Source: Limonium bicolor
Lineage: Eukaryota > Streptophyta > Magnoliopsida > Caryophyllales > Plumbaginaceae
Assembly (NCBI GenBank): GCA_023374045.1
Contig: CM041776.1
Span: forward strand, 120,175,000-120,238,999
Reading direction: 5' to 3'
Length of the DNA: 64,000 nt
Shown: in pieces, positions 1 through 10,649 of the stretch
Numbering within the stretch: position 1 is the first letter of the stretch
Layout: the number at the start of each line of letters is the position of its first letter
Notes under the pieces: generated by a model
What the model saw: only the letters and a program-made list of their open reading frames with translations
Told to the model about the DNA's origin: nothing
Database searches by the model: none
Position numbers and translations under genes: made by a program

Positions 1-2
1 CT

Positions 3-2463
3 GTGTTCTCCAAGATTGATCTCAGATCGGGGTATCATCAGATAGCCATTAAGGAGGGAGACATTGAGAAGACGGCATTCCGGACACGCTACGGCCACTA
101 CGAGTTTACAGTGATGCCGTTCGGTTTGTCGAACGCACCGGCGAAGTTTATGGATCTGATGAACCGCTTGTTCCGGGAGCAGCTGGACAAGTCGGTTGTG
201 GTATTCATCGATGACATATTGATATATTCGAGATCTAAGGTTGAACATGAGGAACATCTGAGGAAGGTATTAGAGATACTGAGGGAGAACCAGCTATATG
301 CTAAGTTCTCCAAATGTGAGTTTTGGCTTGACCAGGTCTCTTTCCTAGGTCATGTCATCTCAGATGCTGGGATCTCAGTGGATCCAGCAAAGATTGATGT
401 TGTACGTACTTGGCCAAGGCCGAAGACTGTTACCGACATCCGGAGCTTTCTCGGTCTGGCAGGTTACTACAGGAGGTTTGTTAGGGATTTCAGCAAGGTC
501 GCGAAACCGATGACCAGTCTGATGAAGAAAGATGCACCGTTCTTATGGACGGCTGACTGTGAGAGATCATTTCAGAGTTTGAAAGACTCACTGACCACTG
601 CACCAGTTCTGACCATTCCAGACGGTACAGAGGGCTTTGAGGTTTAATGTAATGCATCCGGCAGAGGGCTGGGTTGCGTGCTCATGCAACATGGCAAGGT
701 GGTGGCATATGCCTCACGCCAGTTGAAGAAACTTGAGGAGAACTACCCCACACATGATTTAGAGCTGGGAGTTGTAGTCTTCGCTTTGAAGATATGGCGC
801 CACTACTTATACGGGGTTAGTGTGACGATCTACTCCGATCATAAGAGTTTAAGATACATATTTACTCAGAAGGAGTTGAATCTTAGACAGATGAGATGGT
901 TGGAATTCTTGAAAGACTATGACATTGACCTCCAATACAAAGAGGGGAAGGCCAATGTTGTAGCAGACGCCCTGAGCCGTCGAGCACACTCACTCCATTC
1001 GCTAGTTTCTTTCTCCAGCTTGGTTGATGAGGTGCGAGAGGCTCAGAGGACAGATGAGTACATGAGGGAGGTCAGACAGAAGCAGACAGATGGTACCTTT
1101 GAGAGTCAGAAATATGACTTCAGACTTCACGACGATGATCTGATCAGACTTAAGGGCCGGTTATGCATACCACGGGGCAACACGAATCTGAAAGACCGTA
1201 TACTTAGGGAATCACACTGTTCTTCAGTTTCCATCCATCCGGGAGCCTCTAAGATGTATAAAGACATGAAGAGATACTTCTGGTGGTCGGGGATGAAGAC
1301 AGATGTTACCGAGTTCGTCTTGAGGTGTCTCACATGCCAGAAGGTAAAATTCGAGCACCGACGACCGGGCGGAATGGTACAATCGATGCCAGTTCCAGAG
1401 TGGAAGTTCCATGATATTTCCATGGACTTTGTAGTTGAACTCCCACCTGCTAGGGGAGGTCTCAACATGATATGGGTGGTGGTGGATCGCCTTACCAAAG
1501 TAGCCCGATTCATACCGATGAAGGATACTTGGAAGGTGACCAAATTAGCTGAGTTATTTGAAAAGAAATCATGAGACATCACGGGATACCGAAGACCATA
1601 GTGTCAGATAGAGATACCAGATTCCTTTCGAGGTACTGGAGAGCTACTAGAGAAGCGTTGGGTACAGAACTGAAGTTAAGTACCGCGTTCCATCCTCAGA
1701 CAGATGGTCAGACTGAGCGTACGATTCAGACACTCGAGGACATGCTGAGGGCATGTGCCTTAGACTTCCAGGGCAGTTGGATTGACAAATTGCATCTGAT
1801 CGAGTTTCATACAACAAACAGCTATCACACTTCGATCAAGATGGCACCTTTTCAAGCGTTGTACGGTAGACCATGTCGTACACCGCTCTGCTGGGATGAG
1901 TCGAGTGAGACGGTCATTATAGGACCAGAGTACTTAGAGCAAGTTAAGGCTGAAGTTCAGCAAATCAGGGAGAACATGAAAGCTGCTCAAGATAGGCAGA
2001 AGTCGTATGCTGATGTTCGACGACGGGACCTGGAGTTCGCAGTGGGCGACCAGGTATTTCTGCGAGTTTCACCGATGAAGGGTGTATTCAGGTTTGGGCA
2101 GAAGGGCAAATTAAGCCCGAAGTTTGTTGGTCCTTATGAGATTACGGAGCGGGTGGGCCCGGTTGCTTACAGGTTGAATTTACCTGCTGAACTGGGTAAA
2201 GTGCATGATGTTTTCATGTTTCACAGCTAAAGAAATACATGCACCACCCCTCCCATGTGTTAGAACCTGAGAGGTTGACTTTAGAACCAAATATGAGATC
2301 CGTGGAGACTCCTCAGAGAATCTTGGACAGTAAGACTAGGGACACTCGCCATAAGTCAGTGCGACTGGTGAAGGTTCTCTGGTCTAACCAGGATGTCGAA
2401 GAGGCCACATGGGAATTAGAGGATAAGATGAGGGTGAAGTATCCTTCTTTGTTTACTGACTAG
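3..2463 (+). pseudogene. Chromovirus pol C-terminal part (RT, RNase H, integrase, chromodomain), broken
   Basis: In the element this polyprotein copies the RNA genome to DNA and inserts it into chromatin. Visible in order: RT with the catalytic FIDDILIYS box (about 200-230); RNase H with [10 protein letters not shown] and ADALSRR near 830-985; an integrase zinc finger with paired His and Cys (1211-1345); the catalytic core with first Asp in MDFVVELP, second in VSDRDTRF and the Glu in TDGQTERTIQ; a GPY/F-like LSPKFVGPYEI; and a chromodomain-like tail (LVKVLW, VEEATWE) to the stop at 2461. Lesions: in-frame TAA at 645-647 with homology continuing in the same frame; one base apparently missing near 1565-1570; another near 2213-2216. 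The 5' part is outside the window. This copy cannot make a full protein unless the indels are assembly errors. Confidence 0.92.
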
Positions 2464-2475
2464 ATCGTCTGTATA

Positions 2476-2510
2476 GGGTACGGGGCGTACCCCTTCTAAG
2501 GGGGGTAGAG
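2476..2510 (+). promoter_or_regulatory. Hairpin plus upstream polypurine tract (PPT-1)
   Basis: Fifteen bases after the pol stop, GGGTACG (2476-2482) pairs with CGTACCC (2486-2492) around a GGG loop. It is followed at once by TTCTAAGGGGGGTAG. The same arrangement is present in LARD1 (14229-14263) and LARD2 (59722-59756), with paired base changes in the stem. The sequence shows the hairpin and purine run. A second plus-strand priming role is inferred. Confidence 0.6.
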
Positions 2511-2736
2511 CTTCCTCGCTTTTGAGTTAGGAAACGAACTTGTTGTCGTTTGTTTGGTTGTTTAAGATGTGAATTTGTGTAAGTTGCTACACTTTGGTGT
2601 TAAGTTTGAGTTATGTATAATACTTATGTATTGTATTTGAGATTGACCTTCGAGTCTTGAGATGTGTGAATGTGAATATAAGATGTGGTGTTAAGATTAA
2701 GGGAATGAGTACCGTGAATGGTTAAGCATATATGTG

Positions 2737-2772
2737 AACTTTGGGGACAAAGTTCTTTTAAGGGGGGTAGAT
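2737..2772 (+). promoter_or_regulatory. 3' polypurine tract with preceding hairpin (PPT-2)
   Basis: AACTTTG (2737-2743), loop GGGA, CAAAGTT (2748-2754), then TTAAGGGGGGTAGAT directly before the LTR start at 2773. The purine run abutting the LTR is the expected plus-strand primer. The same block precedes the LTRs of LARD1 (12792-12825) and LARD2 (44025-44059), tying the three elements into one group. Confidence 0.85.
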
Positions 2773-3035
2773 TGAAATACCCCAAACTTAGATATGGTGT
2801 TTAAGTGATAAACTAAGATATAAGGAGGCAAAATAATGCCTTAGAAACATTAAGAAACCATTTTAACCAAAGAAAACATAAGGAAACACCAAAAGAGCAG
2901 TTTAAGCAAAAACGTGCTCTAAGCTTGGAGAGACTTGGGTGAGTACCCAAATATTGTTCTAAGACCTTAGTTATCCTAATGGTCATTTTAAATCAATTAA
3001 CAAAGAAAACCAAGCTTGAAAACAAGTTAAAACAC

Positions 3036-3069
3036 AAAATGTGCTTTAAGGAGTCTTAAAGCACATTTT
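3036..3069 (+). repeat. Perfect hairpin in LTR, 15-bp arms
   Basis: AAAATGTGCTTTAAG, loop GAGT, CTTAAAGCACATTTT. The motif AAAAACGTGCTyTAAG recurs singly at about 2909 and in the other LTRs (7297 and 12497 areas), so this may be a duplicated and inverted LTR element. Confidence 0.75.
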
Positions 3070-5115
3070 TGAAAAATTGTCTTGTAAATGGGTTTTGAGT
3101 GGCTAAATGTCCATCATTACTCTTTAATTAACATGTGTACTAATTAGTATCACATTAGGAAGTCTAAATCAATGGGAAATCAAAAATTTCACAACAATGT
3201 GCCTTGTTTTGTGAATAGTAACCGAATAGTGACTAATTTAGTCTTTAGTTAATTAAGCTTAGTTAGTTGGTCAAACAAGACCATGACTTGCCTTAATTAA
3301 TAGGGGGCCGGTTTTTCTAAGGGTGTGACTCACCATGAGTAGCCAAATGATATTAGAAAAGAAGAGGGAAAAGTAAGGAGTTACTATTTACTTTAAGAAA
3401 ACAAATATCTTACTTTACTTACCTCTCTCCTCATCTCTTCATTCTTCATCTTCTCCACCGGTTTTCCTTGCTCTCTTTCTTCTCTCTCACGTAAAACTCA
3501 ACCTCCATGCTAGCTCCATCTAGCTTGATCACTACTTGCTCATTTTAGCTCCAAAACCAAAACAAATTACATATTCTTCTTAGTTAGCTCAAGCTCTCTC
3601 TTTCTATCTTTTCAAAACTTCAAGAGCTTTGATTTGGTGCCAAGCCAAACCACCATTAGAGGAGGAAACTCAAGTTTGGAGACTCCATTGGCTTCTCCAT
3701 TCTCTTAAGGTAAAGAAAGTGTAAGAAAATCTAGGTTTCCATCACTTTCTTCATGACTGAAAATACATACTCATGGGGCTTCATTTTAATGCCTTGTTCT
3801 AGCTTGTTTTCTACTCTCCAAAGGATAGAGGAGGTCCTTCTTGCTTCATATCCAAGCTTGTCTTGAGAAACCAAGGTAAAACAATCAATTCAATACCTTA
3901 AAACATTTTTAACCTAGGTTTTGTTCCTTAAGGTTGGTGTGTTGTTTAGTACTCATTGGAGTCATTGAATATTGGTTAGAACATTGGCAAGAGAGTTTAA
4001 GTGGTGACCGAGATTGAGCAAGGAAAAAGTCTAAGGAGGAAAGTTTTGATGAGCTTGAAAAGAACAAGGTAAATTACTTACCTTAAGGTGTTTTTAATGT
4101 ATTAAGGGATGGGATATGGATAGGTAACAAGTTTAGCTTAGAGTTTATAATGAAAAAGGGATATGAAACTTAGGAGAAAGAATAATTATATTGAGAACTT
4201 GTGACTAAGGAGCCAATGAGGAAAAAGATAGTTAAACAATGTTGAGGTGAATTACAAGAAGCATTTTATTTCAATGGGAGCCTTGTTGTGTGTATTTCAG
4301 GTCAAAGGCAAATATATGTGGAAATTCAGTGGATAAGAGATTATTGTCATTTAAGGGCCTAAGTGCCAAGCATTTAAGTTTATACACTATATGATGATGT
4401 GGTGTAGTTTTGGTGTAAATTGTGTGTTAAGATGATGTAATGGGAATTTGAGTGATCTTGGTTGTTTAATGGTGAAAAACCAAGTGTTTAGGTGTAGTAA
4501 TATACTAGAGAACCTATGTCAAAATTTGAAGGAAAAAACATGATTTTAAGATAATCTAAGGAGATTATATGACTAAGGAAGTACTAGGAATCTTGGGTGT
4601 TGTGTTGGCTAAAAAGAATGAGTTCAAGATGTTCTAGTGAACTAGGGTGACTTAGGTATGTCTAGGAGGAACTAAGGGTTACAATGGTGAATTTTAGGCA
4701 CCGAGACCTTGATAAAAAGAAGTTAGGAAACTTTAGTAGGTTTGATGTGAATGAGTGTAAAACTTTGAGATGATTTAGGTAGAAACTAGAGTTTAGAATT
4801 TAAGGAAGGCTTGGAAATTGTAATAGGGGTGGAAAGTAGTATTTATGGTGTGGTCAAGTTCTTAAGGAGGGAACTTTTGGCTAGTAGAAGTTCTAGGTGA
4901 AAGGGATGTTGAAATGTAGGAAAGAAATAAGTGTTAAGTGTTGGTAGTTGTTGTAAGAATTGAGTAAAGGATTGGAATGATCTTTGGAGGTTATTTTAAT
5001 GAGTATGGAGGATGATTTAAGGTGGGTTTAAGGGTCTAAATGATGTTAGAACACATTAGGAGGCTTGGGGAAAAATTTGGAATTGAAAGAACAACTTAAG
5101 AGTAAAGTCTGTAGT

Positions 5116-5359
5116 GGTCCGACCCAGGGTCCGACCCAGTTCTGGGTCGGACGGACCTCTGTTAAGCCACGTAAATGTTTCTGGAATGGTCCCCCAGGGG
5201 ACTTGGGTCGGACATGGGTCGACGGGAGAGTTTTAAAAGACGGGAAAATTTCTGGAATGGTCCGACCCAGTTGGTTGGGTCGGACGTGGGTCGGACAAGT
5301 GGAACTTTTCAAACCCGATAGTTACTGGAATGGTCCGACCCAGTTGGTTGGGTCGGACG
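5116..5359 (+). repeat. Tandem hairpin array in LTR (4 units, about 72-bp period)
   Basis: Units start with GGTCC at 5116, 5188, 5259 and 5332 (spacing 72, 71, 73). Each is a GC-rich inverted repeat; units 3 and 4 pair GGTCCGACCCA with TGGGTCGGAC around a short loop. The array lies 2,343-2,586 bases from the LTR start. Arrays of different sequence but the same period lie at matching positions in LARD1 and LARD2. Confidence 0.85.
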
Positions 5360-6421
5360 ACCCTTAACACTTAAAAAAAAATTTTGAATTCTAAGGATGA
5401 TAATTGGTAATAAGGTATGCCATTGGTAGGGTAGTAATGATTAGGACCCTAAGAACCTAAGGGATTAAGTTAAGTTAAGTAAAAACCTTAATGTTTAAAG
5501 TTAAATTTATAAGGTTAAGTGGCAAGGATTTAAGAGGGTATCGAATGGGAATCTTTAGGGACTAAGTGAGTTAAGTAGGTGCAAATAACTAATGGCCTAA
5601 AAATGAATCAATGTTTTAGGTTTGTGAATTGGGACCCCAGAGAAGGTTAAACAAACGACGGATGACGGTGAATGGTACAATCTTTCTTGTGACCTGCTTG
5701 CTAACGAGATGTCCCTCGGCTTGTGTGCTATCTGTTTAATTGCTATGACTAAGACAAGATAAAGCGTGCAACCGGTTATATTTGTTCTCGTTGTGAATTT
5801 GTTTTCCTTACACTAACCCACGAGACTTGAGATTGTTACTAACTAAGTTTAGTACTTACTGAGTTAAGAATAAGAGTTAAGTATTGGTGAATGTTGGTTA
5901 ATACCCGATAAGGTTTAACTAACACATGGTGGGTAAGATTTTTTTAACTAACTGGAACTTGAGTGAGGAAACCCGGGACTGACTCCGGTCATGCATGCTA
6001 AGGAAAGGGGGACGGTATCTGAATCAGATCCGCCCTCCGCTTAAGGACTTGCCATCAGACTTGTAGCCTAGGGCCGGTTGCCGGCTCAGCTACGCTGGAC
6101 TCCCGTCCAGGGTAGGTGGCATTAAGATGGTGTGGTAGGATCACCTAAATCCTAGGTTTGAGATTAAGCTACAACCATTCCCTCCTAGGAACAGTTTGTA
6201 TACTGAGAATAAGTTAAGGTTAAGATTGAGGTAAGATAAGGGACTGAGGTTAAGGAAATCAGGACTAAGGAGGGGGTTACTAACCCACTTGATAAGGGAA
6301 CACTTGTGTTGTTCATTGTGTGTGAACTATGTACGTTCATCTGTGGATTGTTGTTTATTGCACTTCATATCATGCTTGTGTACTTAATCAATTTCCATGC
6401 TATCGACAATTAGTCGTCGTA

Positions 6422-6483
6422 GCCCCGTTAGCTTGGGGGCCATGAGAGGGAGTACCAGCATTCGTGCTGACCCCCTTTGGGGG
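6422..6483 (+). other. Conserved triple hairpin near LTR 3' end
   Basis: Hairpin 1 pairs GCCCC (6422-6426) with GGGGC (6436-6440) around GTTAGCTTG. Hairpin 2 pairs CAGCA (6456-6460) with TGCTG (6465-6469). Hairpin 3 pairs CCCCC (6471-6475) with GGGGG (6479-6483). The same three, in the same order on the element strand, occur in both LARDs with compensated stems and the loop GTTAGC kept. Confidence 0.75.
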
Positions 6484-6847
6484 CTGTTTTTACACTTGCA
6501 GGTAAGAGGCCCATGAAGACGCACCACGAGAGTAGGAGCGGTTAGACTTAGGATGGGTTGTTTATTTTGAGTACGGGTTGCGCTTGTGCTCCCGTCTGTT
6601 TATATTGAAACTAATGTAAGTTTATGGCTATGACTTAGATACTTAAACTCGGTTGGTCGGTGGTATCTTGGATGGTGATGTTTTGGTCGGATGTTTACTT
6701 TGGATAAGTGTTGTAATATTATAAGGCCGGTATGTTCTAACGATCAGACCGTGGCAAGGTCCAGGTGTTTGCTATTTCCGCTGCGACGAATTCGATTAGG
6801 TGTTAAGTTTTGCGATAACCACGATTGGCTTTGGACGGGGTGTTACA

Positions 6848-7454
6848 ATGTTGCTCTACAAATCACCATTAGCAGCAAGAAGAGGAAGAAGAAGGCCTGG
6901 AGAGGGGAGGAAAAATCGTAGAGAGCAAGAGAAATGGGAGGAGAGAGATTAAAAAGCACTTTTATACTTTTGTTTTACTTTTTGCTTTATTGTTTTGTCA
7001 TCTTACTAACTAATATAAATCAATGGATGAGTGAGGGGAAATAAAACGTGGGCATACACACAGGTATGCCAACTTTTTATTTACAAACGGAGAGGAGTAT
7101 TTTGGTTTTATTACAATTTACACCCTTTAAGTTCCCTGTTTTGACATTATTCACTAACCGGAGCTGTTTTCCGGATTTTTTTGTTTATTTAATTTTAGTG
7201 GTTTTGATACCTTCATTGGTGTTTAATTATAGTTATGTGATTGACTATAATTTTTACAAGTCATTTAAACTACTTAAAGTCACATTTTTCTCGGTTTTTC
7301 TGAAAAACGTGCTTTAAGACTTCTTTTGCGTTTTAACCCACTTTATGGGTCTGTTTTCTTCGGGAATTGTTCCCACAAGTTTATTTAGGTATAATTAAGC
7401 TTATAATGTCTGATTAACATAATTAATCACCATAGTTAAGTTCAAGGTATTTCA
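6848..7454 (-). repeat. Older LTR fragment (minus orientation) abutting the chromovirus
   Basis: It aligns by eye with the first roughly 700 bases of the LARD1 LTR: the stretches around TTCACTAACCGG, TTAATTATAGTTAT, AACGTGCTTTAA and TTCTTCGGGAAT follow in the same order. On the minus strand it begins TGAAATACC at 7454. No PPT or internal domain follows, so it reads as a solo LTR. The rest of it should lie 5' of the chromovirus, outside the window. Confidence 0.7.
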
Positions 7455-7730
7455 TATGATGGGTGAAAAAAGTGTGACCCGCATCCGACCTGACTCATCA
7501 CCCATCACCTGTCACCCATTTTTCATTTATTTATTTGGAATTTTTCACCCGTTTACATGGATTGGGTTGGCGGGTGAAGCAGGCACCCAATGGGTATTGC
7601 CTTGCCACCCCTACATGGAATACGTTGTACGTGTAAGCTAAACGACATGTTGGATAATGGTATATTGTGTTCCATGAGACATGTGCACCATTTCTGGTAC
7701 ACTCTAAGTTGAAAGAAAAATGAATCGACA
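7455..7730. other. Unassigned flank
   Basis: Short AT-rich stretch with repeated CACCC/GGGTG words around 7465-7605. I see no gene or transposon end in it. Confidence 0.5.
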
Positions 7731-8415
7731 ATGCAAATTCTAGAGTACAAAGAAACAAAGAAAATCAGGTGGCAAGCTATTGCTGATGAGGGGACACAAT
7801 CGGACGATCCAACAATGATGGCGAGATGTTACGGTTACATTTACACTTTCATTCATCCAGATTTGTCATGCGATTTAAGAGAACCTCTAGAGCAGCAAGT
7901 GATTGACAGACCTCCAGGAACCTCTAGACCGAACCATGAGAACCTTTGACTTGAGAGCGTAACCGGCCATGGGTGAGTCAATCCACAGAAGCACTATCCA
8001 GTGGAAGATCCTTTAACAAATAATCATCAGCTCATGGGTGCTTCATGTGTATTGATACCTTTCTGTATATGAAGAAGGTCTAGCCCAACTTATTTCAGTA
8101 TATCACTACATACATTGATGTCCTTGGAGATGGTAACCGTGGGTTCAGAGTAGTAGTTGATTATCTGTATATGAACTAGTATTGGTGGGGACAAGTACAT
8201 AAACAATGTACAATAAAATGAAGCATACAAAATCAGTGAAATATTCATACCACACCATGTTCAACCAGACAAGATACGATGAGAATTTGAGGGAGATAAA
8301 GGTTGTTGGAGACGACCCAACACCTCTAAATAAGTGGATGGGTACTGAATGGGGTTGGTAATTAGTACATGATACACCTCTATAGTAGTGTTCTACTATA
8401 TTATATATGGGAATG
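7731..8415 (+). pseudogene. Mutator transposase C-terminus plus OTU-like cysteine protease, decayed 5' half
   Basis: Around 7741-7948 the reading ends in LREPLEQQV and RPPGTSRPN, like the linker after the SWIM region of plant MULE/FAR1-type transposases. From about 8070 another frame reads PNLFQYITTYIDV then LGDGNRGFRVVVDYLY and, after a stop, YWWGQVH. This is the N-terminal signature of an OTU protease, in which GDGNCGF holds the catalytic Cys. Here that Cys codon reads CGT (Arg). Farther on, PLNKWMGTEWGW resembles the family's DKWMTMPDMG segment. There are several stops and frame changes. The gene is cut at 8415 by LARD1 and resumes at 22185. OTU domains attached to Mutator-like elements are known in plants; this copy is clearly dead. 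Confidence 0.65.
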
Positions 8416-8788
8416 TGTAACACCCCAACCGTTAATCACGTCATTACCTCTTAAACTGTTACTAATTACTCCTACTCACGCAGCGGAACTCTAATTACAA
8501 CGAGGGGTGAAACAACGCCGTTAGCCACCCATGTGGCTAACCAGGCCTTTCTTACATACCGTAACGGTCTGATGAACTGGAATAACCGAGTACTTCATAC
8601 AAATACAATACTCAATTCATATCTCTACTATACCGAGTCTACAATATACGGATGCCGATAACATACTCGGACTTACACCTCATTCAAACGCATAAGTAAT
8701 TACAATCTAACTACCCATGCTCACAGCAGTCCCCGTCCTACTCTCTCGAACGGTGGTCAGCTTCAAGTACCTGCACACTAAAAACGTT

Positions 8789-8851
8789 CCCCCTAGGGGG
8801 TCAGCTTACGCTGAATATGAAATTCGCATATACCGCGTGCTAACCGCGGTA
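8789..8851 (-). other. Conserved triple hairpin, LARD1 left LTR
   Basis: On the plus strand: CCCCC-TA-GGGGG (8789-8800), TCAGC-TTAC-GCTGA (8801-8814) and TACCGCG-TGCTAAC-CGCGGTA (8831-8851), all perfectly paired. On the element strand the last loop reads GTTAGCA. They are equivalent to 6422-6483 in reverse order of coordinates. Confidence 0.8.
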
Positions 8852-9057
8852 CGCCGACTACTTTGGGTCGGATATACATGGAGTTCATTTTAATCAAACA
8901 ACATGCATCATGGCAATACAATATATATGTATATCACACAAGGAATCTACATCCAATCACGGAACACGATTCCTAACTAACATAACAATGTTTTAGTGGT
9001 AACTGGTTACTCTTAGGCATTGAGGGTTATTCCTCACTATGCCTTGTTTACTTATTC

Positions 9058-9235
9058 AATACCTCACCCGCTCTCTCGGGTTACTTATTCGTATACACAC
9101 CCATTCTCTTGGGCTACTCATTTTTATACTTACCCATTCTCTGGGTTACTCATACATATACTCACCCCTTTCTCTCGGGTTATTTATACTCATTATCTCA
9201 CCACCCACTCTTGGGTTATTCATACTCAAGCTCTT
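9058..9235. repeat. Degenerate tandem repeat in LARD1 LTR (TCTCGGGTTACTCATAC-like)
   Basis: About six imperfect copies of a 25-35 base unit with core CTCTCGGGTTAyTyAT. The right LTR has the same cluster (18442-18615). LARD2 has a looser TACTCATAC-rich stretch at the corresponding LTR position (about 40310-40560). Confidence 0.65.
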
Positions 9236-10465
9236 GTAGATTCTCGAGACACTACAGGTCTCCTACGTCACGCTTGTTACTCTCTTTACATACTTAAGCC
9301 AAAACTCATGGCTCTCTAGCATAGTCTTACTTCCCCGGTTTCGACCCTACTCTGGGTCTAGCATGGTGGGAAGGTTCAACTAGCTCACGGAACTCTCTCT
9401 TAGTTCCTATCTCTTTTACTTAGGTCCGACTCTCGGACTACTCTCGTTCCCATACACTCCTCTCTCGGAGTTATAATAATATCATGTATATTAGTCTAGA
9501 AGCATCATTCTCGATGTTTCTAATGACTTTGGGAACTTTACTTAAATTCGGGTAATCTTAGGTTTAAGGGTTACCCTCACAATCATATGCTTGTACATTC
9601 GGATATTTTCTTATACCGGGTAAAATCCTCATTAGGAGGTCGACCATGTCTCAAGGGAACCACATAGTCCCTTAGGTCTCTTTTACCTTTCTTATATATT
9701 CACATCATTGGACTAACTTCAATCCTCTCGATGGAGGTTCATTTATCTCTCCACTCATATTTATTTCGTGGATTGTTTCAATAAGGTTTTCTAACCGTTA
9801 TCGGGTATTTACTCAACCCGTACATCTCCTCACATTCTAGGGAGTTCATATGTTTACGATATCGTTATACTTTAATCGATAGTTTATGTGTGTTTGCATA
9901 TTTCCATTGCTTAAGAGACTTCCCGTACTACGGGTTATTAGTCAATCAATACTCACTATGAGTCGGTCTAGGCACTCTGTTAGACCACACCGGCATACAA
10001 GTATGTTAGCTCATACAACATACATCAAGGCATACATAATCAAACAAGGGATTATTTTCATGCTTTAATCTTGATTAAGCCGGCACACAAACACACAAAT
10101 CAGAGTAACTCGGTTAGCATACGGGGCATGAGAAAATCATACCTTTCCCGGGGTTTTTACTTTTACCGTGTCATCTCACCATGCTCGGGTCACGCACGAT
10201 TCTCTGATAATGTTTCAAACATTATTATTAATACTAAGCTCATACGGTACATTATTAAATGCTACTCCCGTACTTACCCCTTATCCCGTTATCTCGGTTT
10301 TACTTTTTAATTTGAGTTCTCACTTCTCAATCCCTTCTAACACTTTCTTACACTTCCTAGGGCCTTTACATGTCACCAAACAAGGCCTTAACATCTTATA
10401 ACATCATTAACACTCAAACCCCCATCATTTAAACCCTTTAAAACTCTCTGTAGGTTTCTGGGGGT

Positions 10466-10649
10466 GGTCCGGGACTTGGTCCTTACCCTAAGTCCCGGAC
10501 CAATACTCATCACAACACTCTCGGGTGGAATTTCAACACTGGTCCGGGACCTTGTCCCTATCCCAAGTCCCGGACCAAACACGGCTTGCACTCTCGGCCT
10601 AAATAAATGGGGTGGTCCGGGTCCTTGTCCATGGACTAGGTCCCGGACC
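10466..10649 (-). repeat. Tandem hairpin array in LARD1 left LTR (3 units)
   Basis: Units start GGTCCGGG at 10466, 10541 and 10614 (spacing 75, 73). Each pairs GGTCCGGGAC or a variant with GTCCCGGACC around a 16-20 base loop. The array lies 2,142-2,325 bases from the LTR start on the element strand. Confidence 0.85.

Larger units (their letters stand above)
1..6847 (+). mobile_element. Ty3/gypsy chromovirus, 3' part (Tekay/Del-like), truncated by window start
   Basis: The window opens inside reverse transcriptase and runs through RNase H, integrase and chromodomain to a short non-coding stretch, a polypurine tract and a complete 3' LTR ending GGGGTGTTACA at 6847. The gag, protease, early RT and 5' LTR lie outside the window, so target duplications and LTR age cannot be checked. 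Domain order RT-RH-INT-chromodomain is that of Ty3/gypsy chromoviruses. The long LTR and ACCCC-containing termini suggest the Tekay/Del clade (inference). It appears to have inserted into an older LTR whose remainder starts at 6848. Confidence 0.9.
2773..6847 (+). repeat. 3' LTR of the chromovirus (4,075 bp)
   Basis: It starts TGAAATACCCC after the PPT and ends GGGGTGTTACA. No coding region is convincing inside it. It holds a perfect 15-bp-arm hairpin (3036-3069), a TC-rich leader-like stretch (about 3420-3500), a tandem hairpin array (5116-5359) and a conserved triple hairpin (6422-6483). The last is followed by TTTTTACACTTGCAGGTAAG, which resembles a splice acceptor joined to a donor. Confidence 0.85.

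Noticed and set aside
2461..2772. A small ORF or accessory gene between pol and the LTR
   Set aside because: The stretch has stops in all frames and is explained by the two PPT blocks and spacer.
5046..5367. Open frames across the chromovirus hairpin array on both strands
   Set aside because: They arise from a 72-bp period, a multiple of three in one interval, and from GC-rich repeats without stops. No protein motif.
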